From assembly GCA_017893485.1 (NCBI GenBank), contig JACEHZ010000589.1, positions 1,862,501 through 1,926,500 of the forward strand: a stretch of DNA of 64,000 nucleotides. Direction: 5' to 3'. The stretch is from Hemerocallis citrina (Eukaryota > Streptophyta > Magnoliopsida > Asparagales > Asphodelaceae). A program made the translations under genes and the position numbers. Shown one piece after another: positions 44,084 to 55,192 of this stretch; the first letter of the stretch is position 1, and each line of letters starts with the position of its first letter. The notes beneath the pieces are model-generated. The model was given only the letters and a program-made list of their open reading frames with translations, was not told the origin of the DNA and searched no databases.

Positions 44084-45596
44084 TCAAAAATTAAGAAACT
44101 AAAAATTTTAAAAATTTTTAAAAAAATTAAAAAAGAAAAAAATTAAAAAAACTTTAAAAATAATTCAAAAAAAATCAAAAAAAATTAAAATCTTATAAAA
44201 AATTTTTTTTAATATTTTTAAAATTTTTTTTAATATGTTAAAATTTAAAATTTTAGAAAAATTAAAAAGATTTAAATATTTTTAAAAAAAATTAAAAAAA
44301 ATAAATTTTAAAAAAGTTTTAAAATTTGAAAATTTTGAAATTTTGAAATTTTGAAAATCTCAAAGCAAAAGCAAATCTAATCCAATCTCGAACCCCAATC
44401 AACAGGTCGTCGCCGATATCTGATCCGCTGCTGATTCCGTATTGGTGACTCCCCTCCACCAAATCGAGCTCGTATATTAAACGACTTCGTATCGGCGACT
44501 CCCCTCCACCGAATCGAGAGCCTCTATATGCGATGCAACGACTCTAATTTCATCTCATTAACCGAATTCTCATTCTATTTTTAATTTTTTTGTGTGCAGG
44601 TGATTACTCAGTTTTTTGCTGATTCGAATTTTGTGTGTGCATGGGATTTAAGTTCAGAGAGGTATGATTGTTTTTATTTTTGGTTTAAAATTTTTAATTT
44701 GGTGATTTATTTGATGAGTTTTTTATTGGTTTTGATTTAAGGTGTACGCAAGTAAGAGATGGATTATTTGGTGGCCTCAATTTGGACTTCCAAACCATAG
44801 TAGGATAGGTAAGATGACTAGCAACCTAAAATAACTTGGAAAATATGCAACATTAATTTCTTTACTACAAGAGAAAATACTATCGTAAAATATTCCCTTC
44901 ACTGGTTATTAGAAACCATGGATAATAAAACATATAAGAACTTTTAGTGTATGTTTGGATATATAGGATTGGGATGACTGGAGTTTACCAGTGAAGGGTG
45001 CAAACTCTCCACTCAAGAAAGACAGCTAAAGTAAATTTGTTATTTATCCATTTTGTTTTTTTTATAAAGGTGCAATGGGGAGACAAAGTGGGAATATAAG
45101 AAATGATTAGCTTGGATTAGAGTTTTGAGAACTTCATGTATTTTATTTTGGTTGAAATAATAATAAGAGGTATTTCAATTGGAAACTGAGTCTTAGACAA
45201 ACAAATATTTAGATTATTGGTATTGTACATACCTTCACACATGCACTTGCGTTACTATTGTATTTAGACATGCTCATAGTGGTTATGGAATTAGAGTAAG
45301 CTCCATAAAACCTATATGATAATGTCCTTGCATAACTATTACGGGCATTTAAAAGTGATGCTGAAGTTAAAAAGAACTTTATGCATTGTTTCTAACAAAC
45401 TATATGTATTCCAGGTAAGTTCAAGCTAATGATCAAGAAGACGATGGTTGAGCTAAAAGGTAGATATACTGATTTCTCATATAATATGTTTGCTACTTCA
45501 ATTAATTTGCTAGACCTCCAAAACTATTTTATATAATCAAACTAGATGCACCGTTCCGAAGACGTGCCGTAGGCACGAGTCAATGGGCAAACCTAG
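43868..45596 (+). mobile_element. Non-autonomous Helitron
   Basis: The 5' end TCTATATAATAAAAC follows a host A. The 3' end is a hairpin GTGCC-GTA-GGCAC (45564-45576), 16 nt, then CTAG followed by a host T, so the insertion is between A and T as expected for Helitrons. The 1729-bp body is non-coding, with a CT run (44038-44079), an A/T-only stretch to 44350 and a small duplicated CGACTCCCCTCCACC word. It is inserted in the 3' region of the family-B outer element. Confidence 0.85.
44038..44079. repeat. (CT)n microsatellite
   Basis: About 21 CT dinucleotides inside the Helitron. Confidence 0.95.
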
Positions 45597-46322
45597 TACT
45601 TATATATGCCTGCCTAAAAATATTGACTTGAGCATGTCGATTGGTCAAACGACCAATTGTTTTCTTCATCAGGCTCTTTTATGATTTTCGGACGGTCGAC
45701 AGCCCGGTCGACTGTGGCCCCTTCTGTCATATTCTCCCTTTACGAATTATTTTGTTTCCTTCCTCCCTCCATGCTTTTGGTGTGTTCCAAAAAGAGGGAG
45801 AAATTTAAAATTTATTTAGACTTTAATTTAAAACTTGTTTAGAATTTAATTCTAAATTTTTTTTAACTGTGGTCATTGATATTTCAGCTTGAACAACAAA
45901 CTTGTTCGGTTGCCTGCACAGTCGCATGCATATTTAAACTTCTCTACTTTGTGTCTTTTGCCCCTCTTGATGTGTTCCAAAAGGGGGGAGAAAATTCGAA
46001 GTTAGAATTTAACTTAACTTCTTAGAAAAATCTTCAAACCTAGTGTTTAACTTGTCTATTAACCTTCTCAAGATTATGCATTTTGAAATATCAAATATAT
46101 GATACCATGTAGAACTCTCACTGTATATCAAAGAGGTTCATGATCAATGGTATCATGTAAGTAGATTTCTGTTTTTTAAATATGCATCTCCCTCAAAACA
46201 AAACTTTTAAACTAATGTTTATGAACGCATATTTTCGTGCATGATTCGTTTTATGCATGTAGGATGCATCATGAACTTACACTTAATTAATTCTTATGTG
46301 TTTGAATTTAGGGGGAGTATTG
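45597..46322 (+). other. 3' non-coding region of the outer family-B element with PPT-like tracts
   Basis: Purine tracts GTTCCAAAAAGAGGGAGAAA (about 45784), TCCAAAAGGGGGGAGAAAA (about 45974) and TTTAGGGGGAGTATTG (46307-46322), plus GTCGAC words near 45690-45715. The last tract is cut by the inner element at TATTG; the sequence resumes at 60073 with GATTAAGGGGGAGC. Confidence 0.75.
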
Positions 46323-49300
46323 TGTAAATCAACCGGGGGGGGGGGGGGGGGCTGAATAGGGTGACTGTACGGAAATTAAAAATTCAATTAAATTGCAAAG
46401 TAAATAAAAAGAGTTAGAGAAAGCAAACGCAACAAGTAGGCAAGACACAACGATATAACGTGGTTCGACCCCTAGGTTTACGTCCACACCACCTACTTGT
46501 AGCAATTCTCCGCCACAAACGTTCCACTATACTTTTAACCCTTGTACAGTGATTCTCAGAATTCAGGCCGAGAGACCTATTACACCCGTAGGGCTTCTAC
46601 AGATAAGTCCCGCTAACCTCCCCGAAGTGGAAATAAAAGAAAAATCCTCAAGATCCAAGCAGACCTTGTGTAGCGCCCCAAATTTCTAATATGAGAGCTT
46701 AGAAAATAAGTGGCGAAATCCCAGCAATCCACTTCAATACAACAATAAACACCAACAAACACCACTAAAATTTTCTTTCCTTTTATTACAACAATCATTA
46801 CAAATCCCAGCGGAAGTCTAATCATCTCAACACCATTTAATCTTTTATATACAACTCAAAAGATCTCAAATATCCTTTACAATTTTACACCAAACACTAA
46901 ATAATTGAAATTATCTCAAAATGCCCACTCAAGTTTCCAACCTCCAGTCTAAGCAATAACCTGCAACATGTGAGGCTAGAGTTGAACCCTAACCCCCAAA
47001 CTAAAGGGGTCAGCCATAAAAATGGTGTGAGTGGCAACTAATCAAACAAATAACATAAATGAACTTAAAACGTGATATCCAACAAATAATAATCAAACAC
47101 TAAAGTATGAAGTAACAATAAAAGAGTAATGGGTGATACCAAAACCAAAAGCCAAGTGTGTAAAAACAAGAAATCCGAATGCATAAAAGTGATTCAAGAA
47201 AACATCATGACTACATGCTGACAACGATGACTACTAAGAGATGAAGATAAACTATGATAATTTGCCCATGCTTGATCATTCCGGAGATTGATCCCACATC
47301 ACAGGTATTTTTCCTGGATAATTCAGGAGATCATCCCACATCTAAACATAGATTCCTTATCACAATAATACCCCAAAAGCGTCGCCTCGACTCCGATCAT
47401 TCCGTAGTTCAATCCCACATCTCAAGATAATTACTTGGATAATTCAGGAGAAATACCTCGCATCACAGGTTAACTACCTGGATAATTCCGGAGATAAATC
47501 ACACATCACAAGTTAACTACTTGGATAATTCAGGAGATTAGATCCTACATCAAAAGCCATACTGAGGTGCATAACTCAAGTTCCCATTCGTCATGACACT
47601 ACTAATGCCTGTCCTTATTAGTTTGGGTTACTGAACAAATCTCCTAGAGTAGTGCACCCTACCGGACTAAAAATCTGAATACTGAAAATGTGCCTCAATG
47701 GGCCTCAACAAATAACTGAACAAATATCTCAACACCGGTATACTAGGGTCACATACCTTTAGAGACTAAAAAACAAATATCTGAACAAATTCCACTAAAC
47801 AAGCGGCTCAACAAAATATCTCAAAATCATGTTCTTAACTAAACATCTTAAAATCAAACACTAAACAAAACATCTCACAATCAAATACAAAGATCCTTCA
47901 GGACCAGTCGGCTGCACATCAGATCAGTCGGCTGTCCAGAGGACATAATCCAACATTTCTCAAAAATAAACTAAGGCATAATCAGTCGTCTGGGAAGCCA
48001 TCAGTCGACTGCCCCGAGACAAATACAAATAATTCTCATCAAAATATTCTAAGTATATAAGTCGACTGAAAGGTCATAGGTCGACTGTCCCGAAAGGACT
48101 GAACAAAATCACAAACAGAGGATCAGTCGACTAACCTCAGTCTAGGTCGACTGTCCCGAACAAAACTCAAAGACTGAAAATACCCAGTAGGCTCGTACCA
48201 GTCGACTGCTTCGCAGTCCAGTCGACTGTCGGCTACAGATTTACAAAAAGTATGGGTCTGAACACAAATCAAACGAGAGTATTCTAAGGATTCATCGATC
48301 ATAAAATTAATTTATATCCAGACAAATAAACAATTCTCAATAATCTCCATCATGGTTACATTACTCAATCAATCAATTCTCAAATCTCATATTCTCATGA
48401 TCTCAATTCTTAATTCTCCCATTAGGGTTTTTCTCAACAAAATGTCTTCCATAACTTAATCCAAATCTGATTTATAACTATAAGATCCAGGTGTTTACCA
48501 TCTAATCACAACAAAATCAATTCTTAATATGTCTCCCAACAATACGATCTCATAGATCAACATTTCCTCAACGAATCTTAATATTTTCTCATACATGGTT
48601 CAAATATCAACAAGAGTTCTCATCCTCCATAACAAATAAAAGATCCATACCATACATTCAATGGGACTAACAAAATAATGGCATAATGATCACAAACAAG
48701 CATAACAAGATCTTACGTCATTCATCAATCAAGACAAACAAAACAAGCAAAGCAAAACAAAACAACAAAACAAACCACTCACTGTTGATTTGAAGAAAAG
48801 ATCCACAAAAACTCCTCCTTGCTAGATCCAAGAATCCTCCTTTGTTCTTCCAAAATAATCTCAAGAAATTCTGAATATACTCAATGACGGCTGGGAAAGA
48901 ATTTCCCTTAAATATGCCGGGGTAAAATATTAGGGTTATATTCCCACTTTGCAAAATAATCCTTTTAAGAATACAATTTTACATACATAGGTTTAGTCTT
49001 GAAAATTCAATCAAATATCATTTAAATTAGGATCTAATAGAAGAATATACTTCCAAACCTCAAAAAATACTGATCGTAATGTCCAGCAAATACATTTTGC
49101 ACTCTAAACCCTCAAAATGTCAATTTTGCAAATAAGTCCTTCTTTTCCCAAAAATTGCAAATAGTACTAATTAATTTCAGAAAAATCTGGAAAAATACTA
49201 AATAATTTTCAAATAATGAATAATGATTTTTCATAGAGAAAACTTAATTTTCCAAACTTCTAAAAAGTCATTTGCACGTGTTTTGCACGTGTACAAAAGA

Positions 49301-50049
49301 TAAATCTTTTAGAAAATATTTATCAAATACTCAAAATCATTTAAAATTCATTTTCAAATAATTAAAATAATATATGAAAATACGGGGTTCTACACCTTGA
49401 CTGATGAAAAATAATGAATATCGCTCACACTCGGATTGATGATTGATTAATTAATTCAGAAGTTATGATAGCAAGAGGTGAAGGATACTCAGTAAATTCG
49501 CCTCTATTTATAGAGTGGGAAAAAGTATCTTTCCAAAAATGAAAAGATTTTATCGAAATAGTCAGATCTATACATCAACGGTCGACCGTACATGTGAGCG
49601 GTCGACCTTTCATCTTTCAATCTGAGAGTCGAGAGATGACCGGTCGACTGACTCATCTTTTCAACTAAAATGAGTGATCGACTGTTGTGACGGTCGACCG
49701 ACATTTGTGCGATCGACCGCTATTGTGAAGATCTGTCTTTTATTTGGCGGATCTACTTTATATTCATACAAAAAAATAATCAATCAATCAATCAATCAAT
49801 CATTACATAGCATTTTCTCACAAAAAGAAAGTAAATAATCTAGCCATTCTAGATTCTTTGTAGATTTGAAGCACATGTTTCTTGTGATGCACTCCTATTA
49901 GAATTTTCAAATCTTTTTGATTCATGCCTCTTTTGCAAACTTTCATATCTTTATTTTGGATTTTCTTTATCTTGTTTTCCTGCACATCTTAACTGAAACT
50001 TATTATTTGTATATAGTATGTTTTGTACACACCAAACTCAAGGTCAACA
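46323..50049 (-). mobile_element. 3' LTR of the inner element, split
   Basis: Its own sequence is about 996 bp: TGTAAATCAACC... to ...AAGGTCAACA in plus reading. It is interrupted by the solo LTR 46669-49394. It carries a G17 run at 46335-46351, a minus-strand TATA near 49505, and GGTCGACCG-type words at 49575-49730. Confidence 0.85.
46669..49394 (-). mobile_element. Ty3-type solo LTR with target duplication CCTTG
   Basis: Ends TGTAGCGCCCC and GGGGTTCTACA, flanked by CCTTG (46664-46668, 49395-49399). The paralogous LTR at about 59465 shows the uninterrupted site (GTAGACCTTAACTGAAG). The body has no coding domain. Five pairs of GTCGACTG-type words lie at 47905-48235. Confidence 0.9.
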
Positions 50050-50400
50050 ATCTCTCCATTTTTGTGTGGAAAACCATACCTTAGAATTTAAAACATAAAC
50101 ATACTTCAGAACTTAAGATAATATTAAAGAAAACTCAAGTGCTCCCCCTAAATCCAATACTCCCCCTAAATTCATGCATGTTATGATATAGTAGATATGT
50201 GCTCATGAAAAGTCCTATGGCAGAAGAAAAAAACTTGTTTGGCAATATAAAGTTTTTGAAAAACAAAGTAAAGTTTGAGTTAATACATAATTGATAATAC
50301 TTGAGAGAATGAAATAAAAGATTCAAAGTACTGAGTTTGATACTGAGTTTGAAATTCTAGATCTAAGACGAACTTCTCCCCCTTTTTGGAACACACCAAA
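50050..50400 (-). other. PPT region of the inner element
   Basis: In minus reading: TTCCAAAAAGGGGGAGAAG (near 50374-50392), two GGGGGAG tracts (50145-50170), and an A/G-rich run directly before the LTR. The two adjacent tracts correspond to those of the outer element that flank this very insertion. Confidence 0.7.
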
Positions 50401-50699
50401 AGAAACAACAGAATTCACAAAGAAAATTTTAAAAAATAGGTGTGGCAGAATAAGGACCAGTCGACCGCAAAACAATTTATAACACATTTGTCGACTGTAA
50501 AAAAATAGAGAATGGACAGGTTGACCACACAGTCGACCGCAAAAAAATTTAAAACATATTTTTCGATTGTAAAAAAAGAGCAGAGAAGGGACCGGTCGAC
50601 TGCCCGGTCACCTGTACACCTTTGCAGGCTAACAGTCTACCGTCCAGTCGACCGAAAAATCAATTAAGCAGAAATATCAATAACATTTGATTCACCTTT

Positions 50700-51439
50700 C
50701 AAAAAATGGAATCGTTTTTCATCTAATGTTTGGTAAAAGTATCAGCAAGTTGAGAGTCTGCGGAAACATACTCAAGAATTATATCCCCTTTTGAAAATAA
50801 TCTTTAATAAAGTGATACCGAATTTCTCTTTGCTTTATACGACTATGTTGATCAGAATTTTTAGTTATGTGAACAGTGCTAGTATTATCGCACTTAATCG
50901 GAATATGATCAATACCTTGTAGTCCTCTAAAGTATGTTTCATCCATAATACCTGTGCACAACAGGACCCGACTACGATATATTCTGCTTCGGCAGTAGAG
51001 AGAGTTACAGAATTTTGTTTCTTGGATGCCCATGAGATAAGACAGTCCCTTAAGAAGTGACATTTACCGCTAGTAATTTTTCTGTCTGTTAAACTCCCAA
51101 CATAGTCTGCATCGGAGTACCCTACAAGAGAAAAGTTTCTATTTTCGGGTACCAAAGTCCAGTGTTAGGTGTGCCTTTAAGATATCGAATAATACGCTTC
51201 ACGGCAACCAAATGCGATTCTTTGGGACATGATTGAAAACGCACACATAAACAAACACTAAACATGATATCAGGACGAGATGCAGTAATATAAAACAAAC
51301 TGCCAATCATACCACGATAGGTAGAAATATCAACATTGTTACCAGATTCGTCCTTGGGTAGCTTAGTGGTAGTTGCCATAGGGGTTTTGTAGGCGCTTGC
51401 ATTCTCAAGACCGAACTTTTTGACTAGTTTGTTTTGCAT
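50700..51439 (-). pseudogene. RNase H of the inner element
   Basis: Minus strand: TYRGMIGSLFYITASRPD, RIIRYLKGT, SLVGYSDADYVGSLTDRK, SKKQNSVTLSTAEAEYI, IKCDNTS and REIRYHFIKD. A frameshift lies near 51140 and another near 50900. The tail with an LADTFTKP-like block is degenerate near 50720. Confidence 0.85.
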
Positions 51440-51470
51440 ATTTGGATTGGTTTATGAAGATGGAATCCTT

Positions 51471-52601
51471 TCATTGTTGTATTTGAAGCCCAAGAAAGTA
51501 GGTTAATTCTCCCATCATACTCATTTCGACTTCATTCTGCATTTGCTTAGAGAGTTCCTTGCAAAAAATTTCATTAGTAGATCCAAATATAATATCATCA
51601 ACATAAATCTGAACAATTAAAATGTCTTCAGAAATATGTTTAATAAATAGTGTAGTGTCTACTCTCCCTTTAGAGAAACCTATGTAAATGAGAAACGAGC
51701 TTAGTCGTTCATACAAAGCACGAGGAGCTTGTTTCAAACCATACAAAGCTTTGTCAAGACAGAATACATGGTTTCGGTGTGTGGAGTCAGTGAACCCCGG
51801 TGGTTTTTCAACATAAACTTCTTTCGAAATAAAACCATTTAAAAAATTACTTTTGACATCCATTTGAAAAAGAGTGAAATCCATGTAAGAAGCAAAAACA
51901 AGTAAAATACGAATGGCTTAAAGCCGTGCAACAGGTGCAAAAGTTTCATCAAAATCAACACCTACTTGTTGTTTATAACCTTGTGCAATAAGAAGGGCCA
52001 TATTTCTAATAATAGTATCCGATTCGTCCAACTTGTTCCTAAATACCCACTTAGTTCCAAGTATAGTTCTATTCTGAAGTCTAGGGACAAGTCTCCATAC
52101 TTGATTCCTTTCGAACTGATTAAGTTCTTCTTGCATTGCAATGATCCAGTCATTATCTTGCAAGGCTTCCTTAATATTCTTGGGTTCAAGTATAGAAACG
52201 AATGCGGAAAAGCACATAAAATTTTGAGCTTGTGTTCGAGTAGTTACCCCTTTTGATATAGCGCTTCGTATAAGATTTGGTGGATGGCTAGACATGATTT
52301 TCCAAGCGGGGTGCCTTTCCTTGATGGAAGGTTGACGTTGTATGTGATCATCTTCCATGACATCAATTTGTTGCGTATGCATCTCTTCTATTTGGGATTT
52401 GTAATTGTTATGACTGATGGATGTGTCTTCATTTTGAGGAGACTCGTGATTTTGATGATCCACATTTGGCCCTTGTTCAATATGTACATGTTTCTTTTCA
52501 ACACGAACACCTGTCTCATCATCATCAACAACATGCAATATCTCTTTTGTGAAAGGATTAGTTTCATCAAATATAATATCAATGGTTCTTGAATTGTGCA
52601 T
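51471..52601 (-). pseudogene. Reverse transcriptase of the inner element
   Basis: Minus strand: WIIAMQEELNQFERNQVW, ILGTKWVFRNKLDE, GVDFDETFAPVARL, then FQMDVKSNFLNG, ALYGLKQAPRALYERL, IYVDDIIFG (catalytic YVDD) and GELTYFLGLQI. The usual DVKSAFLNG has N for A. A stop near 51919 splits the domain. The upstream hinge (52220-52600) is acidic and variable. Confidence 0.88.
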
Positions 52602-53420
52602 ACACGATATGCCTTGTTACTTTGGAATATCTTAAGAATATGCCTTCGTCACTTTTACGATCAAATTTTTCCAAGTTATCTAGAGTATTTAAAATGAACA
52701 CTTTGCACCCAAATACACAAAAATAACTCAATTTAGGAAATTTTCCATAATATAGTTCAAAAGGCGTTTTCTCAAGATATTTCCTAATGATTACTGGGTT
52801 AATGGTATAACACGTGGTATTGACAGCTTCGGCCCAAAACGACTTTGGTAAATCATTTTTACTAAGCATGGTTCAGGCCATTTCTTGAAGAGATCAAATT
52901 TTTCCTGCAACAACCCCATTTTGTTGGGAGTGTGGGGACAAGCGAACTCATGTTTTATTCCCTTTTTTCACAAAATGATGTAAATATTTCGTTTTGAAAT
53001 TCTCCACCATGATCACTACGAATAGTAACAATTGTGAGGTTTTTCTCATTTTCTACTCTACGACAAAAATTTTTGAAAAACATATGATGTGTCATCCTTT
53101 TGTGACAAAAAGGTAACCCAAGTGAATCTGCTATAGTCATCTACAATTACAAAGGCATATCGTGCACCTCCATTACTACGTGTTCGTGATAGTCCAAACA
53201 GATATATGTGAAAGAGTACAAGGGGTCTCGAAGTTGATAACATTTTCTTAAGCTTGTGAGAACTTTTAGTTTGCTTACCGAACTGACACGACTCACATGA
53301 TTTATCTTTCTCAAATTTGATTTTGGGAATCCCCCTTACAAGTTCCTTGGTGACGAGTTTGTTGAGATTATCCATGGCTGTGTGTCCAAGTCGCTGATGT
53401 CATAACCAACCATCCTCGTT
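52579..53420 (-). pseudogene. Pre-integrase and integrase of the inner element
   Basis: Minus strand: CESCQFGKQTK of the GAG-pre-integrase zinc region, FVIVDDYSRFTWV, IRSDHGGEF, then FWAEAVNTTCY and FGCKVF. The word usually read HIDLFGP is HIYLFGL, so the first catalytic Asp is Tyr. The NGVVERKN word reads NGVVAGKI, so the catalytic Glu is Ala. With frameshifts near 53060 and 52960, integration activity is lost. Confidence 0.85.
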
Positions 53421-53599
53421 TCTAAAAACAAAGCATCTCTTATTGTCTTGTGCTAATTCATTAAAAGTTATAACATATACATTATTACATCTGTTAGCGA
53501 AGAGTAAACATGATTTATTGCTATCTAGTATAATAAATATATTTTTATCAAAAGTAACAGTATAACCTTTATCACATAATTAGCTAACGCTAAGTAAAT

Positions 53600-53810
53600 T
53601 GTGTTTCAAACCTCTTACCAATAGAAACATCCTCAAAGGAGCATGAAGAATCAAAGTTTATTTTACCTTTACCGATGGTCTTTCCAGTGCTATTATGTCT
53701 AAAGATGATGTACTTCCCTCTTTCCTTTGATAGTGATGCAAAGTATTTATTGTCACCTGTCATATAGTTTGAGGATCCACTATCAAGGTACCACCGATTT
53801 TTAGTCTTGA
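53600..53810 (-). pseudogene. Protease of the inner element
   Basis: Minus strand about 53805-53745 reads RWYLDSGSSNYMTGDNKYF, the aspartic protease block of copia elements with catalytic DSG. Downstream it decays with several stops. Confidence 0.75.
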
Positions 53811-55192
53811 TACATTGATGTACCTACATCAAGATTAGTATGTATAATTTTGGGTGCCCAAGTTTGTATTGAACCTGTATTTACGTTCTTTCTCACCCAA
53901 ACGAAATTAGTATTCCTTTTTAATGAACAATTATAAGAAATATGCCCTAATTTACAGCAGTAGTGACATGTGATACGATTATACCTTGGATCATGCACAC
54001 GTGCATAGTTTGTGTTGATTTGTAGTTATTTTGATGACTATGCATATGTGTATGACATGATTCCTTAGACTTTTGATGTTGTATTGGCTCATCGTAACCA
54101 AGCCCTCGATTATCATGATATGATCTTGAATTCATTGTAATAAGATAACTAGGCCCTTCATATTTTTCAACAATTTTTTCAAGTTCAATTATTCTATCAC
54201 AAAGCATTTTCCTAGTCTTCTCATCGTCTTTTGTGTTCCAACAAAGAGTGTCTAAGGTAGCATCAAGTATTCTATTTTGTTCGAGAGCCTCTTTACAACC
54301 TTCCACTACCTCATCAAATTTCTTTTGCATTCATTTAAATCATCGGTGAGTTTAGCAATATAAAAAGATTTCTCATGAATTTCTCTTAAGTTTTCATCAT
54401 GTGTTGCTAAGAATTTTTGAATTTGTTATTTTAAGTACTCATTTTCCTTTATCAACACATCATGGTCTTTTCTAAATGACTTGAATTTTTTAATAATCAA
54501 AGAATTTTTATTTTTCAACTTTTGATTTTTTCCAATGCAATAGTCATGTGATTCAATTGACATTTGTTTATATTGTCTTAATTCAAGACTTAATTTCTTT
54601 GCATAATCTTTTAAACTATTACACATGTCAACTAAATCATCATAGGTGGGTTCTTCGATTACCTCTTCATGGGGTGGTGATTGCACCTCACCATGCCCAA
54701 GAGCCTTGAATCCAAAGTTGTTGTGGTCTTGCTCTTCATCGTTGGAATCTGAATCTAGCCATGTTACCTTTAATGCCTTCTTTCTCAATCCTGAGTTGGG
54801 GTGATAGTGATCCTTGTTTCTGTCCTGCTAGATGGGACAGTTTGTGCGAATATGTCAAGGCTTCTTGTATTTGTAGCATACGTCGTCTTTGTTCTTTTCT
54901 CTTTCTCCTTAAAACCTGCCATATTTTTTGTGTTTAAGATACTTACAAATTGCTTGGTCAACAATGCGATATCTTCATCTGACTCTTCACGATCTGACTC
55001 TATTTTTGATGGTCGAGATTTTTTTGCTTTCAAAGCGATGGTCTTTTCTTCGGTTTTAGGCTCAATCCCAATGATCCACCGGTATCTCTTGGTTTCGGTC
55101 ATCGCCATCTCATACATCTTCAGTTTCCCTTGGAAAGTGTAGTAGTCAAACCCCTTTTCTTCAAGTGTCTCCCTTATTGCGGCGGCTTTTAC
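53811..55192 (-). pseudogene. gag C-terminal part of the inner element
   Basis: Continues the gag frame left of the solo LTR: ETLEEKGFDYYTFQGKLKMY, a Lys/Glu-rich part (KTEEKTIALKAKKS), a decayed CCHC knuckle near 54835-54880 (second Cys changed to Tyr and a stop in place of Gly), a long coiled-coil-like segment (54180-54700; for example SLKDYAKKLSLELRQYKQ), and an intact CCHC knuckle CHYCCKLGHISYNC at about 53935-53980. Two knuckles around a coiled coil fit a long Sirevirus-type gag. Frames shift near 54790 and 54340-54420. Confidence 0.75.

Noticed and set aside
46335..46351. G17 run (also the G-rich run at 37995-38021 and the C run at 62295-62307) as G-quadruplex elements
   Set aside because: Single homopolymer runs in repeats, prone to sequencing error; the sister LTR at 59137 lacks the run, so no functional claim is made.
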